From Limnohabitans sp. (GTDB lineage Bacteria > Pseudomonadota > Gammaproteobacteria > Burkholderiales > Burkholderiaceae_C), in contig JAOATL010000015.1 in the NCBI GenBank assembly GCA_030158125.1, positions 432,491-496,490 on the forward strand: DNA of 64,000 bases, in the 5' to 3' direction. The position numbers were made by a program, and so were the translations under genes. A model generated the notes under the pieces. The model worked only from the letters and a program-made list of their open reading frames with translations, had not been told where the DNA came from and ran no database searches. Positions 42,689-51,252 of this stretch are shown here, in pieces (the stretch's first letter is position 1; each line of letters begins with the position of its first letter).

Positions 42689-45460
42689 TTAGAACTTGTA
42701 GGTGGCACCCATCAAGTAGATCTTGCCGTAGCGAACTTTTTCGACGATGTTGTCGGGCGTGTTGCTGTAACGTTGGAACTGTGCGTTGGTTGCATTGTTC
42801 ACTTGGAACATCAAAGACAAACCTTTGGCAGGACCTTGTTGGAACTCGTAACCGGCTTGCAAGTCGACCACAGTTTCGCCTTTGATGAAGGTCAACTGAC
42901 GGTTGTCTTGGAAGTCGCTGATTTCGCCCAAGAAGTCGGAACGCTGACGACCTGCCACTGCAACTTGGAAGCCACTCTTTTCGTAGTAGAAGCGCAAGTT
43001 GTTGACGTTTTTAGACAAGCCTGGCAATGGAATTTTGTCGCGGCCAATGTCTTGCGTGCTGAAGCTGGCTGCGGGCAAATTCACGTTGCTGGAGGTGCTG
43101 GACATGTTGGCCATCACACCGAAGCCGTCCAAAGAAGGCGTCAACATAGAGAAGGGCACGTTGATGGCCACTTCTACGCCGCTGATGTCGCCACCTTGAC
43201 CGTTGATGGGGCGTGTCAGCATGCCCATGGTGCCGTAAGGCAAGCCAGTCGGTGCGTAAGCCTTGAAGTCAAAGGGTGTGGCTGTCTTCAGGATGTACGT
43301 GTCGAGGTTTTTGTAGAAACCAGCGATGCTCACATAACCCTTCTTGCCGAAATATTTTTCGTATGACACGTCAAATGACTTGGCGCGGAAAGGTTCCAGC
43401 TCTGGGTTGCCTCCGTCGCCGGTGTAAGTGCCCTTGGTGCTGTCGTAGCTGAAGTTCATGCTAGAGCGCATGTCGCCCATGTTGGGACGCGCCAACACTT
43501 TGGCCACGCCCACACGCAACATTTGGTCATTGCCCGCGTCGAAGTTCAAGTTCAAGCTGGGGTTGAAGTCGCTGTAGGTTTTGCCATTGCCAATGGAGAT
43601 GCCAGGGCAAGTTGCAACGGTGTTGCCTGTGCAAGTGGCGCGATTGACGTTAAAGCCTGTGGCGCTTTGATCTGTGTTGACCAATTGCGCACCGACGTTG
43701 CCGCGGTAGGGCATGCCAAACAGAGTGCCGTCCACATCACCTTTGATGTAAGTGGTGGTGACCTTCTCGCTGACAGACCAGTCTTTGTTCAAGATGTCGC
43801 TGTCAACTTTTTTAGCCAAATCATAGACCGTGCCCAATGAGCCACGTGGGTCCCAAGACACCACGGCCAAACCGGTGGTGCCAGCGACATTGGTGGCTGT
43901 ACCAGGAACGGCTGCGCCGCCGTAAGGATCGCCGCCCTTGACGACCAAGCGGCCTTCTTGGGTGGTGCGAACTTTGGTGCGGTCAGAGAAGTTGGCACCA
44001 ATTTCAATGGAAGAAATCGGACCATATTCCACATTGCGACGACCTGAGAAGCGAACGTTGTCCACTTTGTCGGACACTTCTGGAATGGCCACATAGCCAG
44101 CTTGGGGTGATGAAGGACCACCACTCCAGCCATTCACGTCCGTCAATTTGATTTGTGAACGATCGGCATAGCTCAGACCTGTTTTGAACAGTGTGTCTGC
44201 CAGGTTGGTGCCATTGAAGCCAGACCACGAAATGGTGTCTGTTTTGCCCGTGGTGTTGCCATCGCCAGGCAAGCCAGCGGTTGTCTCATAGCGTGAGCTC
44301 ACGCGTGACACTTTGGACTGAGAGATGTCTGCAGTGGCTTTCCAGTCGCCCACTTTCATTTTGGTGTTCCAACCAAAAGAGTCCAGCTTGTCGTCACCCG
44401 ATTCCAAGTGATTGCGCACCACGCCTTTGTAGCCGTCCATGGTGCCGTTGGTCACGAAGCCAGCAGCGTTGACGATGGCGCCTGGCAACAATTTGCCGGC
44501 TGGGTCATAGCTGGCGTTTTCTAAAAATGCGCCTTCCAAACCAGTTTTCTTCAAAGCAAATGTGCCTTTGGAAGAGAACACGTCCAAAACTGTTTCAAAG
44601 TCTTTGTTGGGCTTGTATTGAACAACGGCCATCAAACCTTCGCGGTTGGATGTGCTTTGCTCTGTGTCAGCTGTAAAGCCACCAGGAATCTTGACGTCTT
44701 GACCGTTGTAGGTGATGTCACGGTTCCAGCCGCCCCAAGAGTTGAATTTCAACTGCTCAGCGCCTTCGTCTTTCAGCTTGGTGTAACCCAATGCAATGCC
44801 CAATGTGCGATCTGCAAATTGGTCAACATAAGAGAAAGATTGGCGATCGCCTTTGCCTTCGCCGGCGCCAGAGTCAATGCCAGAGCGCTGTGAGCGTACG
44901 TTGGCAGAGAAAGTGCGCTTTTTGAAGTCCAAAGGACGCACCGTGCGCAGATCGATGGTGGACGCCAAACCTTGGCCGACCAAAGAAGCTTCAGGTGTTT
45001 TGTGGATCACGATGGAGCCAAGCAATTCTGCGGGGAATTGGTCGAACTCTACGCCACGGCTGTCGCCAGTGGAAGCTTGCTCGCGGCCATTCAGCAACGC
45101 GCCGTTGAAGTCGGGCGACATGCCGCGAACGCTCACAGATTGCGCGCGACCTGTGGACTTGTTGCGCTGTGCTGTCACGCCAGGCAAACGAGACACAGAT
45201 TCAGCCACTGTGGTGTCGGGCAACTTGCCGATGTCTTCCGCAGACAAAGCTTCAACGATGCCGTCGGCGTTACGTTTGGTGGCAATGGCGTTTTCGATGG
45301 AGGCGCGGATGCCCGTCACCACCAGCTCACCTGCCGCTTGTTGCGCATGTGTAGCGCCTGCAACGCTGATCAACAAAACTGCGCAGCCAGCCGCTACGGG
45401 ACTGACTTGGAAGCCGCTTTGTCTCACCGCTTTGCGCGATTTCTGATTGGTTTGTGTCAT
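42689..45460 (-). CDS. TonB-dependent outer-membrane receptor (maltodextrin type)
   Basis: A 923-residue receptor of the TonB-Xanth-Caul class. A signal peptide (about residues 1-40, ending ATHAQQ) precedes a TonB-box-like ELVVTGIRAS. The plug domain includes GKLPDTTVAESVSRLPGVT and SVRGMSPDFNGALLNG. A beta-barrel follows and ends in MGATYKF with the terminal Phe required for outer-membrane insertion. It is the probable entry port for maltodextrins, by analogy with Caulobacter MalA and by its position among starch genes. It is expressed leftward from a promoter region with HexR-like sites and is followed by the attenuator and halogenase. Ligand assignment is inference. Confidence 0.92.
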   Translation of the reverse strand: MTQTNQKSRKAVRQSGFQVSPVAAGCAVLLISVAGATHAQQAAGELVVTGIRASIENAIATKRNADGIVEALSAEDIGKLPDTTVAESVSRLPGVTAQRNKSTGRAQSVSVRGMSPDFNGALLNGREQASTGDSRGVEFDQFPAELLGSIVIHKTPEASLVGQGLASTIDLRTVRPLDFKKRTFSANVRSQRSGIDSGAGEGKGDRQSFSYVDQFADRTLGIALGYTKLKDEGAEQLKFNSWGGWNRDITYNGQDVKIPGGFTADTEQSTSNREGLMAVVQYKPNKDFETVLDVFSSKGTFALKKTGLEGAFLENASYDPAGKLLPGAIVNAAGFVTNGTMDGYKGVVRNHLESGDDKLDSFGWNTKMKVGDWKATADISQSKVSRVSSRYETTAGLPGDGNTTGKTDTISWSGFNGTNLADTLFKTGLSYADRSQIKLTDVNGWSGGPSSPQAGYVAIPEVSDKVDNVRFSGRRNVEYGPISSIEIGANFSDRTKVRTTQEGRLVVKGGDPYGGAAVPGTATNVAGTTGLAVVSWDPRGSLGTVYDLAKKVDSDILNKDWSVSEKVTTTYIKGDVDGTLFGMPYRGNVGAQLVNTDQSATGFNVNRATCTGNTVATCPGISIGNGKTYSDFNPSLNLNFDAGNDQMLRVGVAKVLARPNMGDMRSSMNFSYDSTKGTYTGDGGNPELEPFRAKSFDVSYEKYFGKKGYVSIAGFYKNLDTYILKTATPFDFKAYAPTGLPYGTMGMLTRPINGQGGDISGVEVAINVPFSMLTPSLDGFGVMANMSSTSSNVNLPAASFSTQDIGRDKIPLPGLSKNVNNLRFYYEKSGFQVAVAGRQRSDFLGEISDFQDNRQLTFIKGETVVDLQAGYEFQQGPAKGLSLMFQVNNATNAQFQRYSNTPDNIVEKVRYGKIYLMGATYKF

Positions 45461-45536
45461 TTTTTTTGACCTTAGATTGAAAAAAGAAGTGTGCTGCCCT
45501 TGGGAACTTCATGTAAACGATTGCACGGAGTGATTG

Positions 45537-45551
45537 TGTAGTAAAACTAGA
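45537..45551. promoter_or_regulatory. HexR-like site upstream of the receptor gene
   Basis: TGTAGTAAAACTAGA matches TGTARTNNNAYTACA at 14 of 15 positions, 77 bp upstream of the receptor start. Confidence 0.55.
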
Positions 45552-45680
45552 TGGTCTTTCACTTGGGAGAAACCCTAGCTGTTGCGCAAATAAAACCAAG
45601 CAATAATGAGGACTTTAAGGCTACAAATGACTTTTAGCCAATTCGTGACGTAGTCCAAAATCGCACAAAATTCTAATTCT

Positions 45681-45695
45681 TGTACCAAAATTACA
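45681..45695. promoter_or_regulatory. HexR-like site upstream of the TPR gene
   Basis: TGTACCAAAATTACA matches TGTARTNNNAYTACA at 13 of 15 positions, 48 bp upstream of the TPR gene start. Confidence 0.45.
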
Positions 45696-45700
45696 GCCCG

Positions 45701-45714
45701 ACTGTCGATACAGT
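45701..45714. promoter_or_regulatory. Inverted repeat just upstream of the TPR gene
   Basis: ACTGT, CGAT, ACAGT: perfect 5-bp arms 30 bp before the start codon. A candidate operator for the LacI-family regulator encoded next door, or for another regulator. Confidence 0.35.
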
Positions 45715-45743
45715 TGCTGAAGTTCCTTCTTGAAGACCTTCTC

Positions 45744-46961
45744 ATGAAACTCTCCCACCCATCTCATTTAATGGCTGCCGCTTTGCTCTGCTTCAGTTTG
45801 GCCGGTCACACGCAGACTCAAGTTGCCGTCAGGCCAGAGGTGGCCAAGACCTTGCAGGCGGCACAAGACGCCTTAAAAGCAGGACACATTGAGTCTGCCT
45901 TGGCGCTGTCGCAACAAACCATGGCCATGCCGGGCATCACGCCTCTCGAAAAGCCCATCATTCAGCGCACCTTGGCCGTTGCTGCCCTTCAAGCCAAGAA
46001 TTTTCCTTTGGCGGTTAGCACGCTGGAGAATTTGATCCAAGAGATGCCCGCCGATGCCCCTGCTGCGCAAAAGCGAGCTTTGATCGAGTCGCTCCTCAAC
46101 GCCAGCCAACAAGCACAAGACCACAAGCGGGTGGTTGACTGGGCCCGCATTTATTTGAAGTTAGAAGGAAGTAACCCGTCGGTCCGCCCGGTCCTCATTC
46201 AAACCTTGTCTGTCCTGAAACGCCATGAGGAGGTGATTCAAGAGGTCAAAGAAAAAATGCGCCTAGACGAAGCTGCCAAGCTCAAAACAGCCGAAAGCGA
46301 ATTGCGCATGATGGCCGTCAGCCAGCGTCAGTTAAAAGACGATACGGGTTACAACGGCACATTGAAGTTGTTGCTGCAAAACTATCCCTCCAAGGCGTAT
46401 TGGGGCGAGATGATTCCGCGCTTGGCCCGACAGGCCAATTTCAACGCCCGGTTTGACCTCGACCTGTACCGTTTGCTGGCCCTCACTGGCAATTTAGAAG
46501 ATGCCATTGAATACATTGACATGGCCAATTTGGCCCTCAAAGCGGGCTTGCCAGCCGAGGCTGAGCGCACAGTGGCACAAGCCTATACCGCTGGACTGCT
46601 GGGCAAGGGCGGCGATGCGGCCAACCACCAAAAATTGCGACAACAAATTCAGCAGCGCTTAACGGAAGATGACAAAGCCATGCCTTCTTTGGAGCGGTCT
46701 GCCAAAGAGGCCAATGCCTTGGCCAGCTTGGCCGATGTATACGCCTCCAAACAAAAGTGGGAACAAGCACAAACTTATTACAGCAAGGCCTTGGCCATGG
46801 GCGGCCTGCGACGTGAAGCCGAAACGCGCTTGCATGCGGGCATTGTCTTGTTCAAAGCAGGACAGAAGGCAGAAGCCCTCACGATGTTTGACAGCGTTCA
46901 GGGCGATGCCACTGCAGTCGACATTGCGCAATTGTGGAAGGCTTGGTTGGTCAACAACTGA
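45744..46961 (+). CDS. Secreted TPR-repeat protein
   Basis: A 405-residue protein with a signal peptide (LMAAALLCFSLAGHTQT) and helical tetratricopeptide-like repeats, for example AAQDALKAGHIESALALSQQ and VYASKQKWEQAQTYYSKALA. It is probably periplasmic and works through protein contacts; no catalytic motif is visible. The ATG at 45744 is chosen because the signal peptide follows directly. It is divergent from the receptor gene, with a shared promoter region, and is followed 38 bp later by the LacI-family regulator. It may help assemble or tether the receptor system; this is inference. Confidence 0.8.
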   Translation: MKLSHPSHLMAAALLCFSLAGHTQTQVAVRPEVAKTLQAAQDALKAGHIESALALSQQTMAMPGITPLEKPIIQRTLAVAALQAKNFPLAVSTLENLIQEMPADAPAAQKRALIESLLNASQQAQDHKRVVDWARIYLKLEGSNPSVRPVLIQTLSVLKRHEEVIQEVKEKMRLDEAAKLKTAESELRMMAVSQRQLKDDTGYNGTLKLLLQNYPSKAYWGEMIPRLARQANFNARFDLDLYRLLALTGNLEDAIEYIDMANLALKAGLPAEAERTVAQAYTAGLLGKGGDAANHQKLRQQIQQRLTEDDKAMPSLERSAKEANALASLADVYASKQKWEQAQTYYSKALAMGGLRREAETRLHAGIVLFKAGQKAEALTMFDSVQGDATAVDIAQLWKAWLVNN

Positions 46962-46999
46962 GGCATCATGTCATTTCAACAACCAATTTCAGTGCATTG

Positions 47000-48031
47000 A
47001 TGCCGTCACCTGTGGACAAACGCAAACTGCAAATGTCAGACATTGCCAAATTGGCAGGCGTCTCTACGGCCACGGTTTCGCGTGCCCTCAATGGCAGCGA
47101 GGCCATTCGCCCAGAAACGCGCGAACGCATCATGGCATTGGCTCAGGCCCATCAATACACCGTTCATGCGGGGGCCAAAAATTTGCGAAGCGGTGAAAAT
47201 CGCACGCTGGGCTTGGTCATTCCTTACCGCACATCGCTGCGCATGCAGGTGACCGATCCATTCTTCTTGTCGATGTTGGGACATCTGGCCGACGCCATGA
47301 CAGAGGCTCAGTACGATTTGCTTTTGTCGCGGGTCAATGCAGACCACTTGGATGAGTGTGCCGCGCTGTACGACTCAGGTCGCGTGGCGGGCATGGTGGT
47401 TGTGGGGCAGTGGGACCATCACGATCAACTCAATACGCTGGCCAAAAGGCATGTCCCTCTGGTGGTGTGGGGTGCCCAATTGCCCGATCAGCTGTATTGC
47501 AGCGTCGGCAGCGACAATTTAAAAGGCGGTTACGAAGCCACGATGCATCTCATCCAGCAGGGTCGTCGGCACATCGCCTTCATGGGTGATTACCATTCTG
47601 GTGAAGCCAAGTTTCGATATGACGGGTATTGCCGTGCACTGCAGCAACAGGGCCTGCCCCTCAATCCTGCGTTGGTCATTCCATCGCCCTTCACGCCCCT
47701 TGAGGCACAGCAGGCCATGCACCAGTTTTGCGCTCTGCAGCAACCCATCGATGCACTCTTTGCGGCCAGTGATTTGATCGCCATCAATGCCATGGGCGTG
47801 CTCAATGCGCGAGGCTTCAAGGTGCCAGAAGATGTGGCGGTGGTGGGCTATGACGACGTCGATGCAGCACGTCACAGTTTTCCGCCTTTGAGCACCGTGC
47901 ATCAGCCCTTGGACTTGGCTGCGCGTGCGCTCTTGCAATGCCTACAAGAAGTGATGCAAGGACGGCAACCAGCGCCGCGCCAATTGAACAGCCCCTTGGT
48001 GGTTCGTGCTTCTTCTCAAACCGCAGTTTAA
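47000..48031 (+). CDS. LacI-family transcriptional regulator
   Basis: A 343-residue LacI/GalR-type regulator. The helix-turn-helix MSDIAKLAGVSTATVSRALN lies near residues 12-31, followed by a hinge and a periplasmic-binding-like sugar domain (LGLVIPYRTSLR, VAVVGYDDVDAARHSFPPL). I start it at the ATG at 47000; an ATG 11 codons downstream is also possible. It probably controls starch-island genes in response to maltose or a related sugar. Its position at the right edge of the island supports this. The operator is not identified; CG-centred palindromes in the divergent promoters are candidates. Confidence 0.88.
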   Translation: MPSPVDKRKLQMSDIAKLAGVSTATVSRALNGSEAIRPETRERIMALAQAHQYTVHAGAKNLRSGENRTLGLVIPYRTSLRMQVTDPFFLSMLGHLADAMTEAQYDLLLSRVNADHLDECAALYDSGRVAGMVVVGQWDHHDQLNTLAKRHVPLVVWGAQLPDQLYCSVGSDNLKGGYEATMHLIQQGRRHIAFMGDYHSGEAKFRYDGYCRALQQQGLPLNPALVIPSPFTPLEAQQAMHQFCALQQPIDALFAASDLIAINAMGVLNARGFKVPEDVAVVGYDDVDAARHSFPPLSTVHQPLDLAARALLQCLQEVMQGRQPAPRQLNSPLVVRASSQTAV

Positions 48032-48065
48032 GCGCAGGTTACGCGCAGAGCAATCGCGCTGTGCG

Positions 48066-50171
48066 TCAGTCTTTGCTGGCCGCAGAAGCTGCCGCTTTCA
48101 TCGCAAACTCAGCACGCAAGGCGCGTAATTTTTCTCGCGGGTCTTCTTTCACGGTGGCTTTGTCGAGTGCCATTTCTGCAATGAAACGACTGGGCAGTGC
48201 GGCAATGGTTTCGCGTCCCTTTTTGCGCCGCCGTGTCCAGCTAACCGACAAGGTGCGCTGCGCACGTGTGATGCCCACATACATCAGCCGGCGTTCTTCT
48301 TGCAGCCGCGTGAGCTGGCCCTCTGCATGAACTTCTGCATTGATGGACTCTTTGTTGTCTTCGTCCATCTTGAAAGGCAGCAAACCTTCATTCACACCCA
48401 CCAACATCACATGTGGCCACTCCAAACCCTTGGCCGCATGCAAAGTGGAAAGTGTGACCACATTCGGATCTTGCTCGCGTTCGTTCAAGGTGGACAGCAG
48501 CGAGATGGTTTGCGCCACTTCCAGCAGTGACTTGGTCTCAGAGGCCACGCTCACGCCGGCGGCATCGTCGATGGTGCCGCCACAGCGACCTGACATCCAG
48601 TCACAAAATTCAAGCACATTGGTCCAGCGCGCTGCCGCAACTTTCTCGTTGTCTTCGCCGTCGTACAAATGTTTTTCATAGCCAATGTCTTTGAGCCATT
48701 GCAACAGAAATGCCTTGGCTTCTTCGGCGCCATGCGTCCGTTTGGCGCGGTACGCCAAGTCGTTCATGAAGCGTCCAAATTCATGCAAGCTGCCCACGGC
48801 ACGTGCAGACAAGCAAGAGCCAAGGCTGTTGGAAAACAGCGCTTCAAACAAGCTCAATTTGTATTGGCTGGCCAGCGTGCCCAAGCTGGCCAGTGTTTGG
48901 TGACCAATGCCGCGCTTGGGGCTGGTCACAGCGCGCAAGAAAGCGGGGTCGTCATCGTTGTTGACCCACAAGCGAAACCACGCGCACAAGTCTTTGATTT
49001 CTGCGCGGTCAAAGAAGCTCTGACCGCCCGATACCTTGTAGGGAATCTGTGCGCGGCGCAAGGCTTTTTCGAAAGGCTTGGCCATGTGATTGGCGCGGTA
49101 CAAAATGGCAAATTCACGGTAGTCAAGATATTGGGCACCACCTGCCGTGGTGAGGGTGCCTGCGCGCAAGGATTGAATGCGTGCCACCACGCGGTCTGCC
49201 TCATGCTCTTCATTGTCGGCGTCGACAACGCGGACGGGTTCACCTTCACCCAGCTCCGAAAACAGTGTTTTGGGGTAAAGCTTGGGATTGGGTTCAATCA
49301 CATTGTTGGCGGCACGCAAAATGGCGCTGGTAGAGCGGTAGTTTTGTTCCAGCTTGATCACCTTCAAGGCTGGAAAATCTTGTGGCAAACGTTTCAAGTT
49401 GTCCAAAGTGGCGCCTCGCCAACCGTAAATCGATTGATCGTCATCACCCACCGCCGTGAATCGGGCACGCTCTCCCACCAGGTTCTTCAGAACCTCGTAT
49501 TGCGTGGCATTGGTGTCTTGATATTCGTCCACCAGCACATGGCCCATGGCGGCTTGCCAGCGTTCGCGCACTTCTGGAAATTGCGCCAACAATTTAAGCG
49601 GCATGCCAATCAAATCATCAAAGTCCACGCTTTGATAGGCGGCCAAGCGCTCTTCATAACGCGCCATGATGCGGGCCAGAACTCGCTCGTTGTCCGTCTT
49701 GGCAATGGCTTCGGCTTGCGCGCTGTTCAGACCGCTGTTTTTCCATGCGCTGATGGCCCACTGCCATTGACGCGCAGTGTTGACGTCGGTGGAGCCGCCA
49801 CCGCAGTCTTTCAAAATACTCACCACGTCGTCAGCATCCAAGATGCTGAACTGAGGTTTGAGTCCCAACACATGGCCATCCTGGCGCATGATGCGCACCC
49901 CCAAGGCGTGAAAGGTGCAAATCAACACCTCTTGTGCGCCTTTGCCAATCAGTTTGCGTGCGCGTTCGCGCATTTCAGAGGCCGCTTTGTTGGTAAAGGT
50001 AATGGCCGCAATGCGTTTGGGCTCAAGGCCGACTTCAATCAGTCGGGCAATTTTTTGGGTGATCACGCGTGTTTTACCCGAGCCCGCGCCCGCCAACACA
50101 AGGCAAGGGCCTTTGACGTAATTGACAGCTTCAAGCTGAGCTGGGTTTAAACCGAGGGAGGGGGATGACAT
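48066..50171 (-). CDS. rep: Rep-type DNA helicase (UvrD/Rep superfamily 1A)
   Basis: A 701-residue 3'-5' DNA helicase. The Walker A AGAGSGKTR is at about residue 29, DEYQDTNATQ carries motif II, DDQSIYGWRGA motif III, LEQNYRST motif IV, and RLMYVGITRAQRTL motif VI. The N-terminus (LNPAQLEAVNYVKGPCLVLAGAGSGKT, two overlapping blocks) is much closer to E. coli Rep (673 residues) than to UvrD. It assists replication forks in removing bound proteins. A long antisense open frame across it is a coding shadow. It is divergent from the AEC transporter gene. Confidence 0.93.
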   Translation of the reverse strand: MSSPSLGLNPAQLEAVNYVKGPCLVLAGAGSGKTRVITQKIARLIEVGLEPKRIAAITFTNKAASEMRERARKLIGKGAQEVLICTFHALGVRIMRQDGHVLGLKPQFSILDADDVVSILKDCGGGSTDVNTARQWQWAISAWKNSGLNSAQAEAIAKTDNERVLARIMARYEERLAAYQSVDFDDLIGMPLKLLAQFPEVRERWQAAMGHVLVDEYQDTNATQYEVLKNLVGERARFTAVGDDDQSIYGWRGATLDNLKRLPQDFPALKVIKLEQNYRSTSAILRAANNVIEPNPKLYPKTLFSELGEGEPVRVVDADNEEHEADRVVARIQSLRAGTLTTAGGAQYLDYREFAILYRANHMAKPFEKALRRAQIPYKVSGGQSFFDRAEIKDLCAWFRLWVNNDDDPAFLRAVTSPKRGIGHQTLASLGTLASQYKLSLFEALFSNSLGSCLSARAVGSLHEFGRFMNDLAYRAKRTHGAEEAKAFLLQWLKDIGYEKHLYDGEDNEKVAAARWTNVLEFCDWMSGRCGGTIDDAAGVSVASETKSLLEVAQTISLLSTLNEREQDPNVVTLSTLHAAKGLEWPHVMLVGVNEGLLPFKMDEDNKESINAEVHAEGQLTRLQEERRLMYVGITRAQRTLSVSWTRRRKKGRETIAALPSRFIAEMALDKATVKEDPREKLRALRAEFAMKAAASAASKD

Positions 50172-50266
50172 GCTTTAAGAACAGAAACACCACGCTGAAA
50201 GTCAGGGGGATGGTCATGGATCATAGCGGGCAAATGCAGCTCAAATTCCAAGGCACAATGTGAACC

Positions 50267-51232
50267 ATGTTAGATGTTTTGCGCGTCACTTTCCCCTTCT
50301 TTGCATTGGTCTTGTGTGGCTATTTGGCCGCACGTCGGCACATGCTGCCGTTTGAAGCCATTCCGGGGCTCAATGGGTTTGTGTTGTTCTTTGCGTTGCC
50401 ATGCATGTTGTTTCGGTTTGGCGCCAGCACACCTATTGCGCAACTGCTCGATGCAGGGGCATTTTTCATGTACCTGTTCTGCGCATTGGTCATGGTGGCC
50501 TTTGTCTTGGCGGTCACCATGAACCGGCGCATTGGTTGGAATGATGGCGCTTTTGGCGCCTTGGTGGGTGCGTTCCCCAACACCGGTTTCATGGGCGTGC
50601 CCTTGTTGGTGGCACTGCTGGGGTCTGCTGCTGCGGGGCCAGCCATCGTCACCATCGTCATCGACATGGTCATCACCACCTCCTTGTGCATTGCCCTGTC
50701 TCGCTTAGATGGCGCAGGTGAGCAAGGCGTCGGCCAAGCTGCCAAAAATGCGTTGTGGGGCATGCTCAAGAACCCCATGCCCTGGTCGATTTTGTTGGGA
50801 ACTTTGTTCTCGGCATTTCAAGGGGAGTTGCCTGGCCCTGTCGACAAAACGGTCTCTTTGTTGGCCGATTCTGCATCGCCTGTGGCATTGTTCACCATTG
50901 GCGCTGTGCTGGCGCGTTCTCAAACAATTGCGCACCATGCGCAGCATGGTCCACTCACATGGCGAGACTATGTGCCTGTGGCACTCATCAAATTGTTTCT
51001 TCATCCCATTTTGGTTTTGTTGGTCGGCTTGGCGGTCATTTCCATGGGCGTGCCCATCGACGTCTTTGCACTCAAAGTGATGGTGCTGGTGGCCGCACTG
51101 CCAAGTGCCAGCAATGTATCGATGTTGGCCGAGCGCTTTGGCGCAGACAATGGCCGCATTGCCCGCATTATTTTGGTCTCTACCTCGGCCGCTTTCCTCA
51201 CCTTCTCAGGCGCCGTCACCTTGCTTCAATAA
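50267..51232 (+). CDS. AEC-family transporter
   Basis: A 321-residue inner-membrane protein of the auxin efflux carrier (AEC) family with about ten hydrophobic segments. The N-terminal FALVLCGYLAARRHMLP and LVGAFPNTGFMGVPLLVALL (the conserved GNTG-like turn) are typical. Bacterial members move malonate or other organic acids, but the direction and substrate cannot be told. It is a single gene between rep and priA, and the 3' end is 20 bp from the converging priA. Confidence 0.85.
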   Translation: MLDVLRVTFPFFALVLCGYLAARRHMLPFEAIPGLNGFVLFFALPCMLFRFGASTPIAQLLDAGAFFMYLFCALVMVAFVLAVTMNRRIGWNDGAFGALVGAFPNTGFMGVPLLVALLGSAAAGPAIVTIVIDMVITTSLCIALSRLDGAGEQGVGQAAKNALWGMLKNPMPWSILLGTLFSAFQGELPGPVDKTVSLLADSASPVALFTIGAVLARSQTIAHHAQHGPLTWRDYVPVALIKLFLHPILVLLVGLAVISMGVPIDVFALKVMVLVAALPSASNVSMLAERFGADNGRIARIILVSTSAAFLTFSGAVTLLQ

Positions 51233-51252
51233 GCGAGGAATTGCAAAAGACG

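Noticed and set aside
48669..50150. 493-codon open frame on the plus strand
   Set aside because: Completely antisense to the rep helicase with all its motifs; the translation is low in recognisable structure.
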